Assembly (NCBI GenBank): GCA_963843315.1
Contig: CAWJJU010000001.1
Location: 62,001 to 126,000, forward strand
From: JAWVFM01 sp963843315
GTDB taxonomy: Bacteria > Actinomycetota > Thermoleophilia > Solirubrobacterales > 70-9
Direction of reading: 5' to 3'
Length of the DNA stretch: 64,000 bases
In this document: in pieces, positions 24,714 through 33,651 of the stretch
Numbering within the stretch: the stretch's first letter is position 1
Layout: the number at the start of each line of letters is the position of its first letter
Notes under the pieces: model-generated
The model's database searches: none
What the model was told of the DNA's origin: nothing
What the model saw: the letters and a program-made list of their open reading frames with translations, nothing else
Position numbers and translations under genes: made by a program

Positions 24714-26206
24714 GCCCAGCCCTCCTGGGCGGCGGCGAGCTCGATCGCGCCGAACACGGCCTTGGCCTTGCTCACGCTCTCGTCGTACTCGCGTACGGGC
24801 AGCGCGTCGGCGACGGTGCCCCCGCCCGCCTGCACGTGGACCCTGCCATCCTTCACGACCACCGTCCGGATGTGGATGGCCGTGTCGAGGTCGCCGTCAA
24901 AGCTGACGTAGCCGACCGCGCCGCCGTACGAGCACCGCTTGTGCGGCTCGAGCTCGTCGATGATCTGCATCGCCCTCACCTTCGGGGCTCCGGAGAGCGT
25001 GCCGGCGGGCAGGACCGAGCGCAGCGCGTCGATCGCGTCGACGTCCTCGCGGAGCGTCCCGGAGACCTGGCTGACGATGTGGAGCACGTGGGAGTAGGTC
25101 TCCACCTCCATCATCTCGTCGACCTTCACCGTGCCGTACTCGCAGACCCGACCGAGGTCATTGCGCGAGAGGTCGACGAGCATCAGGTGCTCGGCCCTCT
25201 CCTTGGAGTCGTTCAGCAGCCCCTGCGCCTGCTCGCGGTCCTCCTGCGGCGTCGCCCCCCGCGGATAGGTGCCGGCGATCGGCCTCATCTCTACGTGGCG
25301 CCCGGCGACCTTCAGCAGCGGCTCGGGCGAGGCGCCGGCGAGCTCGAAGTCGCCCATGTCAAGGAAGTACATGTAGGGGGACGGGTTGATCGCCCGCAGC
25401 CCGCGGTAGATGGAGAAGGCGTCGACGGGAGCCGGCGCCGAGAAACGCTGTGAGGGGACGACCTGGAAGGCGTCCCCGGCGTGGACGTATTCGATGATGC
25501 GCGCGACGATCGCCTCGAACTGCTCCCGGGAGAGGTTGGACTCGAAGAGATCGGCAGCGCCGGCCACCGCACGGGCGCGCAGCTCGGGGTCGGCAACCGG
25601 GTGTGCCTCGGGGACGGGACGGCGCAGGGCCTCCCCCGCCTCCTCGATCAGGCCCACCGCCCGCGAATAGGCAACGTCGACCTCCTCCTCCTCCTCGCAG
25701 AAGGCGAAGGCGATGATCGACATCTCCCGGCGCAGATGGTCGAACGCAACCATGAGCTCGCAGACCATGAGCGCCATGTCCGGCAGCCCCAGCGGGTCGG
25801 GGTTGGGCTCGCCAAGGGGCTCGACGCTGCGCACGAGGTCGTAGCCGAAGACGCCCACGGCGCCGCCCGGAAACGGAGGCAGGTCCTCGCCCGGCTCCGC
25901 GAGCCGATGGCTCTGCACCAGCTCGCGAGCGGCCTCGTAGGGATCGCCGCCGGACTCGGGGGTCCACCGCAGGATCTCGCGCGGGCGAAAGCCCAGGAAC
26001 GAGAAGCGACCGACGCGACCCTGCTCGGCGGACTCCAGCAGGAAGCAGGGCGAGCCGTCGCGGAGCTTCAGGAACGCCGAGACCGGCGTCTCGCAGTCGT
26101 CCACGAGGCGCAGGACCACCGGGACGACGTTCGCGTCGCGGGCGAGCTCGCGCGCTCGCTCGAGCCGCGGCTCGATGCCACCGCCGGGCTCAGCGGCGAC
26201 GGCCAT
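24710..26206 (-). CDS. trpE: Anthranilate synthase component I
   Basis: 498 residues; chorismate to anthranilate. The N-terminal domain holds the tryptophan feedback site LLESAEQGRVGRFSFLG (LLES motif). The catalytic domain has FQVVPSQRFSA, INPSPYMYFLDMGDFELAGA, RPIAGTYPRGATPQEDREQA, LVDLSRNDLGRVC and PAGTLSGAPKVRAMQIIDEL. The presence of LLES suggests the enzyme is inhibited by tryptophan. Its 5' end overlaps hisIE by 17 bp. Confidence 0.96.
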
Positions 26207-26804
26207 TGAGAGTTTCCAGCGCTGCGGCCAGGGGCAGCTTGCGGGACGCCAGCAGCACCTCGAGGTGATACAGCACGTCCGCGGTCTCCTCGGCCAGGCG
26301 CTCGTCGGATTCCTCGGCTGCCGCGCGAGTGACCTCCTCAGCCTCCTCTCGCACCTTCTCGCCTATGCGCGGGGGATCGCGCAGCAGAGCCGCGGTGTAG
26401 GAGCCCTCCGGCCTCTCGCCCGCCCGTTCGGCGATCGTCCGCTCGAGCAGCGGCAGAGCCTCGTGGGCGACCGGCTCGGGCGGGCCCTCGGTCTCGAGCT
26501 TGCGGTAAAAGCACGTGCGCTCGCCCGTATGGCAGGCGGGGCCGGCCGGATCGACGATCGCGAGGATCGCATCGGCGTCGCAGTCGTAGCGCAGCTGCCT
26601 GACGCGCTGGACGTTTCCCGAGGTCTCGCCCTTGTGCCAAAGCTCGTCTCGCGAGCGGCTGAAGAAATGGATCTCGCCGGTGCTCCGCGTGAGCTCCAGC
26701 GACTCCTCGTTCATGTAGGCGAGCGTGAGCACCTCGCCGGTGGCGAAGTCCTGGACCACGCACGGCACCAGCCCGCGCTCGTCGAAGCGGATCGTCGCGC
26801 TCAT
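26190..26804 (-). CDS. hisI: Bifunctional phosphoribosyl-AMP cyclohydrolase/phosphoribosyl-ATP pyrophosphatase HisIE
   Basis: 204 residues covering two histidine-pathway steps. Residues ~1-115: HisI with YMNEESLELT, ELWHKGETSGNVQRVRQLRY, DCDADAILAIV and CHTGERTCFYRKLE (zinc cysteines). Residues ~118-204: HisE (all-α) with SYTAALLRDPPRIGEKVREE and ERLAEETADVLYHLEVLLAS. The fused form is common in many phyla. It heads the trp run, a his-trp linkage at ATP/PRPP-consuming steps. No other his gene is in the window. Confidence 0.95.
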   Translation of the reverse strand: MSATIRFDERGLVPCVVQDFATGEVLTLAYMNEESLELTRSTGEIHFFSRSRDELWHKGETSGNVQRVRQLRYDCDADAILAIVDPAGPACHTGERTCFYRKLETEGPPEPVAHEALPLLERTIAERAGERPEGSYTAALLRDPPRIGEKVREEAEEVTRAAAEESDERLAEETADVLYHLEVLLASRKLPLAAALETLNGRRR

Positions 26805-26875
26805 CGGGCGAGCTTAGAGACTGCCCGAAAGCTCGCGTTCGTCCGCGGCGGCTCGTGGGCCGGGCGACGGCGACG

Positions 26876-28723
26876 CTACTCGCGCGCCTCGGACTCGACC
26901 GGGCGATCGCTGTCGAGGACGTGACAGCCCCCTCCCGCCCGCTTCGCCGCGTACATGGCGCGGTCGGCGGCGATCATCAGGTCCTGCGGCGTCCGGTTGG
27001 CGGCGCCGCTCATCGTGATCCCTACGCTCGCGGACAGCGTCACCGCGTCGCGCCCCACCAGGAACGGCTGATCCAGGGCCTGCGCCAGGCGCTCGGCGAC
27101 GAACGTCGCTCCCTTCTGGTCGACCCCCTCGCAGAGGATCGCGAACTCGTCGCCGCCCACCCTGGCGATCGTGTCGCTCGGACGCACGACGGCGCTCAGG
27201 CGCGTGGCGGCCTCGCGCAGGACTCGGTCACCGACATCGTGACCGTAGCCGTCGTTGATCTCCTTGAAGTCGTCGAGGTCGCAGAACAGCACCGCCATCG
27301 AGCTCCCGCGGCGCACCCGGGCGTGGGCGATCTGCATACGGTCGTTGAACAGCAGCCGGTTCGGCAGGCCCGTCAGCGGGTCGTGCAGCGCCTGATGGGA
27401 GAGCTTCGCCTCAGCCGCCTTGCGCTCGGTGATGTCCTGCATCTGGGCGATCAGGTACAGGGTCTCGCCGTGATCGCCGTGAACGGCCGAGACATTGAGG
27501 GCCACCCACACCCAGTGCCCGTCGGCGTGGCGGTATCTCTTCTCCGTGGCGAAGTTCTGCCTGCGCCCGGCGATCAGGTCGGCGAGCGCCTCGGCGTCGC
27601 GGCGCAGGTCGTCGGGATGGGTGATGTCCGCGAACCCGATCTGGATCAGGCGCGCCCGGGAGTACCCCGTGATGCCCGCCAGGGCCTCGTTGACCCGCAG
27701 CCAGCGCCCGTCCAGGCTCGTGATCGCCATGCCGATCGCGGCGTCATCGAAGGCCGAGCGGAACCGCTCCTCGGCCTCGCGCAGGCTACGGTCGGAGGCC
27801 ACGCGCTCCGAGACGTCCTGCATGAAGGCCGTGAACGACCAGCCCTCGGAGGTCTGCTCGGCGGACAGCGAGACCTCCAGCGTCACCTCGTGCCCGTCGC
27901 GGTGGAGCCCGGGCATCTCCTGGCGCGTGCCGATGATCGTTCGCTCCCCCGTCATCAGGAAGCGGCGAAGTCCCTGGCGATGCGCTGCGCGAAGCCGCCG
28001 CGGCACGATCACCTCGGCCAGCTCCGCGCCGACGATCTCGCTGCGCGACCATCCGAGCATCGACTCGGCGGCGCGGTTCCACTCCACCACCCGCCCGTCG
28101 GCCCCCATCGCCACGAACGCGACGTGGGCGGCATCGAGCGTCACCCGGTACCCCTGGGCCAGACGCCTGACGTCGCTGGTGAGCCGGCGCGAGACGACTG
28201 CGATGCCGACACCGATCGCGAGCCACAGCCCACAGGCGACGAGAGCCTCGCCCATCGGATACAGCGGCTCGCCCTGGATGACGGCGGGCAGGAACAGGGT
28301 GAGCGCGGTCGCGGTGAGCAGAACCGCGATCTGCGCGAGCGTGCCGTAGAAGCACAGCCAGAGGATCGGCAACAGCACCAGCGCCGTCAGGTCCGAGTCC
28401 GCGCCCCCGGTCGCGTCGCGCACGAGTGCGATGGCGGCCAGGAAGGCGATGACCGGCACCATCTGCCAGTTGGCGTGAAACCGCCGCCACGGGATCAGCG
28501 GAATCGCGATGACGATCCCCGCCGTGATCGCGAGCCCCATGACCAGGTGGAGGGTGTGCCGCACGTTGCCGCCGGCCACCGCGATGAACACCGCGATGAC
28601 CCCGGCGATGGGAAGGGGCACAACCCGCCGGACCACGTCACGCCCCTCGAGCGGGCGGCCTACGAGGATGCCTGCGTCACGCAATGGCGAGGGGGCTGAG
28701 CTTGATTCGCGGCGAGCGGACAC
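26876..28723 (-). CDS. Membrane PAS-PAS-GGDEF diguanylate cyclase
   Basis: 615 residues. Residues ~30-190 contain about five to six membrane segments (VVPLPIAGVIAVFIAVAGG, VPVIAFLAAIALV, IAVLLTATALTLFLPAVI, LVACGLWLAIGVGIAVV). Two PAS domains follow (LDAAHVAFVAMGADGRVVEW; FDDAAIGMAITSLDGRWLRV), then a GGDEF domain: LSHQALHDPLTGLPNRLLFN and TIARVGGDEFAILCE. The active site is intact, and RPSD five residues before GGDEF is the product-inhibition I-site, so c-di-GMP synthesis with feedback is expected. No EAL domain. The start is GTG. It stands alone; the input signal is unknown. Confidence 0.92.
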   Translation of the reverse strand: MSARRESSSAPSPLRDAGILVGRPLEGRDVVRRVVPLPIAGVIAVFIAVAGGNVRHTLHLVMGLAITAGIVIAIPLIPWRRFHANWQMVPVIAFLAAIALVRDATGGADSDLTALVLLPILWLCFYGTLAQIAVLLTATALTLFLPAVIQGEPLYPMGEALVACGLWLAIGVGIAVVSRRLTSDVRRLAQGYRVTLDAAHVAFVAMGADGRVVEWNRAAESMLGWSRSEIVGAELAEVIVPRRLRAAHRQGLRRFLMTGERTIIGTRQEMPGLHRDGHEVTLEVSLSAEQTSEGWSFTAFMQDVSERVASDRSLREAEERFRSAFDDAAIGMAITSLDGRWLRVNEALAGITGYSRARLIQIGFADITHPDDLRRDAEALADLIAGRRQNFATEKRYRHADGHWVWVALNVSAVHGDHGETLYLIAQMQDITERKAAEAKLSHQALHDPLTGLPNRLLFNDRMQIAHARVRRGSSMAVLFCDLDDFKEINDGYGHDVGDRVLREAATRLSAVVRPSDTIARVGGDEFAILCEGVDQKGATFVAERLAQALDQPFLVGRDAVTLSASVGITMSGAANRTPQDLMIAADRAMYAAKRAGGGCHVLDSDRPVESEARE

Positions 28724-28843
28724 GCGACCGAATCTTTGTGGCTCCTGTGGGGACGTGGAGCGGGAGGGTCCTGCTCTTCGATTGATTATCGTCCGCCCTG
28801 CATCGTCCCTAGATCCCCGCTTTAGGGTACTTCCACACCTTTT

Positions 28844-29746
28844 TCAGCGTATCTCGAGCCGATCGAGCAATCCCCCGTCTCGCCGCCAGCGCTCGCGCAC
28901 GCGGACTCGAAGGTCCAGATAGACCCTCGAGTCCAGGTCGCGCTCGAGCTCCTTGCGAGCGGCCGTCCCCACGTCGCGGATCATCTTCCCGCCCGCGCCG
29001 ATGAGAATCGCCTTCTGGGACTCGGTCTCAACCCACACCTGCGCGCGGACCTCGACCAGGCCGTCCGGGCGGGCCTCGATCTCCTGAATGGAGACCTCGA
29101 CCGCGTGCGGGATCTCGTCGCGCGTGCGCCGCAGGATCTGCTCGCGGATGAGCTCCGCCAGGTGGACCTCGCTGGGCTGGTCGCTGCGCATCTCGGCCGG
29201 ATAGGGCAGCGGCCCCTCCGGCAGGAGCTCCACGAGCGATCGCTCCATCTCGCGCAGGCCCTCCCCGGTGCGGGCGCTGACCGGGAAGACCTCGTCGACG
29301 CCGTCGAGCCTCGCCGCGGCGGTGAGCGAGGCGGCGACCCGCGCCCTGTCGCAGACGTCGACCTTGTTGACGGCGCAGAGGACGGGGGTCGTCTCGCCCT
29401 CGCGCTGCGCGGCGGCGAGCGTATGGGCGATGAAGCGGTCGCCCGGGCCGACACCCTGGGCGCAGTCGATGACCATGAGCACGGCGTCGGAGTCGGCCAG
29501 CTCGCGCTCGACCCGCTTCTGCATTCTCTCGGTCAGGGTGTCGCGGGGGCGCTGGACGCCGGGGAGGTCCACGAGGACCATCTGCCAGTCGCCGCCGGGG
29601 GCGGTCGCGATCCCGCGCATCGCGCGCCGCGTGGTCTGCGGGCGCTCGGAGACGATCGCGACCTTGGCGCCGACGATCGCGTTGGTCAGCGTCGATTTGC
29701 CCACGTTGGGCCGGCCGGCGAGGCCGATGAAGCCCGACCGCGTCAT
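28844..29746 (-). CDS. era: GTPase Era
   Basis: 300 residues; 16S rRNA maturation and 30S assembly. G1 GLAGRPNVGKSTLTNAI, G2 ERPQTTRRAMRGI, G3 VDLPGVQRPRDTLTER, G4 NKVDVCDR, then a C-terminal KH domain with AILIGAGGKMIRDVGTAARK. The ATG overlaps the ybeY stop (ATGA). It ends the hrcA-to-era minus-strand run. Confidence 0.96.
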   Translation of the reverse strand: MTRSGFIGLAGRPNVGKSTLTNAIVGAKVAIVSERPQTTRRAMRGIATAPGGDWQMVLVDLPGVQRPRDTLTERMQKRVERELADSDAVLMVIDCAQGVGPGDRFIAHTLAAAQREGETTPVLCAVNKVDVCDRARVAASLTAAARLDGVDEVFPVSARTGEGLREMERSLVELLPEGPLPYPAEMRSDQPSEVHLAELIREQILRRTRDEIPHAVEVSIQEIEARPDGLVEVRAQVWVETESQKAILIGAGGKMIRDVGTAARKELERDLDSRVYLDLRVRVRERWRRDGGLLDRLEIR

Positions 29747-30114
29747 CGCCCGCGAAGCCGGTCCATTACGGAGTCCTGGAGTCGCAGCATCTCGCCCGAG
29801 TCGCTCTCGTGATCCATCCCGCACAGGTGAAGGGCGCCGTGTACGGCTGCCTCCTCCATGTCCGCGGTGTGCTCGGGGCAGATGACGATGTCCCCCAGCT
29901 CCCTCGGGCCCGCCACGGGCGCGACGCCGTCGACCGGAAACGAGAGGACGTCCGTTGGCTGGTCGATGCCGCGGTGCTCGCGGTTCAACACGCGGATGAC
30001 GTCGGCCTCCACGAGCTCGAGGGAAAGATGGCCCTCTCCCATGCCCGCCGCCTCGAGCGCCGCCGCGACGGGAGGTCGCAGGTCGGCGGGGACGTCGGCG
30101 AGGTCGACGCTCAA
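29743..30114 (-). CDS. ybeY: Endoribonuclease YbeY
   Basis: 123 residues; metal-dependent RNase in 16S 3'-end maturation and ribosome quality control. Zinc motif HGALHLCGMDHESDSGEM (HGxLHLxGxDH) and upstream PTDVLSFPVDG with ELGDIVIC are the family hallmarks. Coupled to both phoH (4-bp overlap) and era (4-bp overlap), a widespread order. Confidence 0.95.
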   Translation of the reverse strand: MSVDLADVPADLRPPVAAALEAAGMGEGHLSLELVEADVIRVLNREHRGIDQPTDVLSFPVDGVAPVAGPRELGDIVICPEHTADMEEAAVHGALHLCGMDHESDSGEMLRLQDSVMDRLRGR

Positions 30115-31055
30115 TTGCGCTCGCCATGTTCGTCGTAGGCGGCGACGATCCTCTGGACCAGCTCGTGGCGGACGACGTCCTTGGAGCCGAAGCGCACGAA
30201 GGCGATGTCGTCGACCCCGGAGAGGATGTCACCGACGACGATCAGGCCCGAGCGCTGATCCCGCGGCAGGTCCACCTGGGTGACGTCGCCCGTGACCACC
30301 ATCCGCGAGCCGAACCCCAGCCGGGTCAGGAACATCTTCATCTGCTCCGGGCTGGTGTTCTGGGCCTCGTCGAGGATTACGAATGAGTCGTTCAGCGTCC
30401 GGCCGCGCATGAAGGCGAGCGGCGCGACCTCGATGACGCCGTTGTCGAAGTAGGTCGTGACGCGCTCCGGGTCGAGCATGTCGTAGAGCGCGTCGAACAG
30501 CGGCCGCAGGTAGGGGTCGACCTTCGCCTGGATGTCGCCGGGCAGAAAGCCGAGGCGCTCGCCCGCCTCCACGGCCGGGCGGGTGAGGATGATCCGGCTG
30601 ACCTGCCGCGCCTCGAGGGCGGCCACCGCCATCGCGACGGCGAGGAACGTCTTGCCGGTGCCGGCAGGGCCGATGCCGAAGGTGACGGTCTGGCGGCGAA
30701 TCGAGTCCGTGTAGCGCTTTTGGTTGACGGTCCTCGGTGCGATCTGCACGCCCCGGTGGCGCCACACGAGGTCGCCCAGGATCTCCGCGGGAGCCTCGTC
30801 GGCCTCGAGCGCGCCGGAGACGGTGGCGACGGTGCCCGGCTCGAGCCGATGCCCGCGCTCGATCAGCCCGACGAGCTCGTCGACCATCGCGGCCGCGTCG
30901 CCGACGTCGGCCTCCGGCCCGTCCAGGGTGAGGACGTTCCCCCGCAGGTACACGTCACAGCCCAGGCGGCCCTCGAGGTCGCGCAGGACGGAGTCGTCTG
31001 CCCCAGCGAGCTCCGCGGCGACCTCGTTGTCGAGTGTCAGCTGGCGGCGCGCCAA
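30111..31055 (-). CDS. PhoH-like ATPase
   Basis: 314 residues. P-loop TVTFGIGPAGTGKTFLAVAM, then ILTRPAVEAGERLGFLPGDI, Walker B-like DSFVILDEAQNTSPEQMKMF and RMVVTGDVTQVDLPRDQRSG, typical of the cytoplasmic PhoH/YbeZ group (helicase-like fold). A short N-terminal KH-like region precedes. Works with YbeY in RNA metabolism in characterised bacteria. TTG start, 4 bp after the yqeY stop. Confidence 0.92.
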   Translation of the reverse strand: MARRQLTLDNEVAAELAGADDSVLRDLEGRLGCDVYLRGNVLTLDGPEADVGDAAAMVDELVGLIERGHRLEPGTVATVSGALEADEAPAEILGDLVWRHRGVQIAPRTVNQKRYTDSIRRQTVTFGIGPAGTGKTFLAVAMAVAALEARQVSRIILTRPAVEAGERLGFLPGDIQAKVDPYLRPLFDALYDMLDPERVTTYFDNGVIEVAPLAFMRGRTLNDSFVILDEAQNTSPEQMKMFLTRLGFGSRMVVTGDVTQVDLPRDQRSGLIVVGDILSGVDDIAFVRFGSKDVVRHELVQRIVAAYDEHGERN

Positions 31056-31059
31056 GCGA

Positions 31060-31491
31060 TCAGCTTCCGAGCCGCGCCCTGACGGCGGCGCTCACCCGCT
31101 TGCCGTCGGCGCGGCCGGCCACGCGTGGCATGGCGGCGGCCATGACCCTGCCCATGTCGGCGGGCCCCTCCGCCCCCGACTCCTCGACGGCGCCGGCGAC
31201 GATCCCGGCGAGCTCGGCGTCGGAGAGCTCGGCCGGCAGGTACGACTCGATCAGCCGCGCCTCGGCCTCCTCGGCCTCCGCGCGCTCGGAGCCGCCGCCA
31301 CCGCGGTATGCCTCGGCGGCCTCGAGGCGGCGCTTGCGCTCGCGCCGCAGGACGGCGACCTCGTCGTCGTTTCCGGCCTTCGCCTCCTGCTGAAGCGAGT
31401 TCGAGAGCATGCGCAGCGCCGCCACGCGCTCGGGCTCACGCGCCTTCATGGCGTCGCGGGTGTCGGACTGCAGCTGGTCGAGAATGCTCAT
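31060..31491 (-). CDS. GatB/YqeY-domain protein
   Basis: 143 residues, helical. The segment SILDQLQSDTRDAMKAREPE, RVAALRMLSNSLQQEAKAG and the C-terminal GRVMAAAMPRVAGRADGKRV define the YqeY family, related to the tail domain of amidotransferase GatB that grips tRNA. Often found between rpsU and dnaG or near era; the function is not established. The usual family length is ~148. Confidence 0.9.
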   Translation of the reverse strand: MSILDQLQSDTRDAMKAREPERVAALRMLSNSLQQEAKAGNDDEVAVLRRERKRRLEAAEAYRGGGGSERAEAEEAEARLIESYLPAELSDAELAGIVAGAVEESGAEGPADMGRVMAAAMPRVAGRADGKRVSAAVRARLGS

Positions 31492-31508
31492 CGCCACAAG
31501 GGTAGGTA

Positions 31509-32336
31509 CTACCCGACCTCGACGTGCTCGACCGGCCCCAGCGGCATCTGCAGGAAGCGGGTCCCCAGCTCCTTGAACGACTCCACGTCCGCGGTGCACA
31601 GGAATCGGTAGTCGCCCTCACCCTCGCGCAGGGACTCGAGCCCCTGCGTCTCGAGCACCCGCTGCGCCGCCGCCGCAACCGCGTGACCTGCCGTGACGAG
31701 CCGCACGTCGCGCCCCAGGATGCGCTGGAGCATCGGCGCGACCAGCGGGTAGTGCGTGCAGCCGAGGATCACGGTGTCGACGTCGGCCCTGTGGAGCGGG
31801 CGGCAGTAGGAGCGGGCCGTCTCGACCACGCCCTCGTCGAAGGGGAAGCCGTTCTGGATGATCGGAGCGAGGTCCGGTGCCGCGACCTCGATGACGTCGA
31901 GCCCGCGGCCCTGGCTCTCCAGGGCATGCCGGTAGGCGCCCGCATCGACCGTGGCCGGTGTGGCCAGCAGCCCGACGCGGCCGTTCGTCGTGATCGCGGC
32001 GGCGATCTCGGCCTCGGGGCCGATCACCGAGAGCATCTCGATTCCGGCGGCCTCGGCCACCTCCGCCGCCACGTCGCGGGCGGCGGCCGTCGCCGAGTTG
32101 CAGGCGACGACGAGCAGCTTCGCCCCGCGCGCGCAGAGGAACCCCGCGACCTCTCGCACCCGCTGCCGAAGCTCGTCGCGGGTGCGCGTGCCGTAGGGGA
32201 AGCGCGCCGTGTCGCCGAGGTAGAGGTAATCCTCCGACGGCAGCGAGACGAGCAGCTCGTGCAGGACCGTGAGGCCGCCGACCCCCGAGTCGAACACGCC
32301 TATGGGGAGCGAGCGCTCGGGCGTGGCTGCGCTCAG
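31509..32336 (-). CDS. murI: Glutamate racemase
   Basis: About 275 residues; makes D-glutamate for peptidoglycan. PIGVFDSGVGGLTVLHELL, catalytic cysteine 1 in VVACNSATAAARD, catalytic cysteine 2 in VILGCTHYPLVAPML, and DTARFPYGTRT are all present. No ATG, GTG or TTG is available before IGVFDSG. The only NTG codon is CTG at 32336-32334, which overlaps the stop of the upstream gene (CTGA), mimicking the usual ATGA coupling. Either CTG is used or a base error hides the start. Confidence 0.9.
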   Translation of the reverse strand: MSAATPERSLPIGVFDSGVGGLTVLHELLVSLPSEDYLYLGDTARFPYGTRTRDELRQRVREVAGFLCARGAKLLVVACNSATAAARDVAAEVAEAAGIEMLSVIGPEAEIAAAITTNGRVGLLATPATVDAGAYRHALESQGRGLDVIEVAAPDLAPIIQNGFPFDEGVVETARSYCRPLHRADVDTVILGCTHYPLVAPMLQRILGRDVRLVTAGHAVAAAAQRVLETQGLESLREGEGDYRFLCTADVESFKELGTRFLQMPLGPVEHVEVG

Positions 32337-32809
32337 GGCTTGACGACCATGAAGAAGATCGTGACCATCACGATCAACCCGGCGATCTGGCCCGCCCTCT
32401 GAAGCAGCGCGGCCTCCGCCAGGAGCTCCTGGCTGGGCGGGCCGCCGGCGGCGAGGTCGCGCTCGGCGTACTCCAGCGCCTTGGTCGTGTGCGGCTTGAA
32501 CACCGCGTGGGTCATGCCCTGGAGGATCACGATCGCGGCGACGCCGACGATCACGAACGCGTCCGAGCCGCTCCAGTCGCCCTTGCCGACGAGGTAGAAG
32601 CCGATCAGGAGGGTGAAGATGGACCCCGGCGTGATCACATACCTCTCCGCGACGAGCGTCACCCGCAGGGCCGATGCGGTCGACTCGAGCCCGGACTTGG
32701 CCGCGACGGCGAACATGAACGGGTAGCAATACGTGACGCCGAAGACGACGACCACGGCCGCGATGTGAAGGAACAATCCGACGTTGTAGGCGCTGATATC
32801 GGCTAGCAC
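32333..32809 (-). CDS. DUF2269-like membrane protein
   Basis: 158 residues with four hydrophobic segments (LFLHIAAVVVVFGVTYCYPF, ITPGSIFTLLIGFYLVGKGD, AFVIVGVAAIVILQGM, IAGLIVMVTIFFMVV). The layout and the first segment's H-I-A pattern resemble DUF2269 predicted integral membrane proteins. Function unknown. GTG start, 10 bp after prmA; it sits in the hrcA-era run and its stop overlaps the murI start. Confidence 0.7.
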   Translation of the reverse strand: MLADISAYNVGLFLHIAAVVVVFGVTYCYPFMFAVAAKSGLESTASALRVTLVAERYVITPGSIFTLLIGFYLVGKGDWSGSDAFVIVGVAAIVILQGMTHAVFKPHTTKALEYAERDLAAGGPPSQELLAEAALLQRAGQIAGLIVMVTIFFMVVKP

Positions 32810-32819
32810 GCCTGGAAAC

Positions 32820-33644
32820 CTACCGCCGCCGGCCGACGCGCAGGAGCAACGCCGCCCAGTCGCCCTCTCCCAGGCGATCGGACTCGGCCATTCCCGCCGC
32901 CTCGAACGCCCGCGAGACCTCGTCGGCCTCGCGCTCCAGGAGCCCCGACAGCACCGCGACGCCGACCGGCGCTTCCAGCCGGCTCGCGATTCCGAGCAGC
33001 AGCGGGCTGGTGAGGTTCGCGACCACGACGGCCCCGAGGTCCGGCAGCTCCTCGCGCAGGTTGGCGCGCTCGAGCCCGAGCTCGACCCCGTTCACACGGG
33101 CGTTCTGCGCGGCCGCGTGGAGCGCCGGAAGCTCGTGGTCGTACCCGCGCACGGGTGCGAAGCCGAGCTTTGCGGCCGCGATGGCGAGCACTCCCGAGCC
33201 CGTGCCCAGATCGACGAGCGAGCCGTCGGCATCGCCCTCGTCCGCGAGCCGCTGCAACAGCTCCAGGCACATGCGGGTCGTCGCGTGCGCACCGGTTCCG
33301 AAGGCCTGGCCCGGGTCGACCTCGACGTCGATCTCGGCGCCGGGATCGGGCTCGGACCACGACGGGCGCACGCAGATCCGTCCCACGCGCACCGGCTCGT
33401 GGAAGTCGCGCCAGCGATCGGCCCAGTCGTCGGGTATCTCCGTCGAGCTGATCTCGACGAGACCGTCACCGGCGGCGGCCTCGAGGGCGGGAACGGCGGG
33501 CAGCTCGCCCGGGGGGCCATAGATCGCGTACTCGACGTAGGTCTCCCCTCGCTCCTCCTCCACGCCGTTCGGAGCGAGCTCCACGAGCTCGGCGAGCACG
33601 CGCTCCGCGAGCTCTGGGGTGCAGCGGACGGCCAGCCGGATCAA
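32820..33644 (-). CDS. prmA: Ribosomal protein L11 methyltransferase-like
   Basis: 274 residues. SAM-binding motif I LVDLGTGSGVLAIAAAKLG preceded by GQAFGTGAHATTRMCLELLQ, the PrmA signature; VVANLTSPLLLGIASRL contains the NLxxxxL motif where PrmA has NIL. It would trimethylate uL11. TTG start at 33644, 7 nt after the dnaJ stop; this dnaJ-prmA pairing is common in Gram-positive bacteria. Confidence 0.88.
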   Translation of the reverse strand: MIRLAVRCTPELAERVLAELVELAPNGVEEERGETYVEYAIYGPPGELPAVPALEAAAGDGLVEISSTEIPDDWADRWRDFHEPVRVGRICVRPSWSEPDPGAEIDVEVDPGQAFGTGAHATTRMCLELLQRLADEGDADGSLVDLGTGSGVLAIAAAKLGFAPVRGYDHELPALHAAAQNARVNGVELGLERANLREELPDLGAVVVANLTSPLLLGIASRLEAPVGVAVLSGLLEREADEVSRAFEAAGMAESDRLGEGDWAALLLRVGRRR

Positions 33645-33651
33645 CGGCGCC

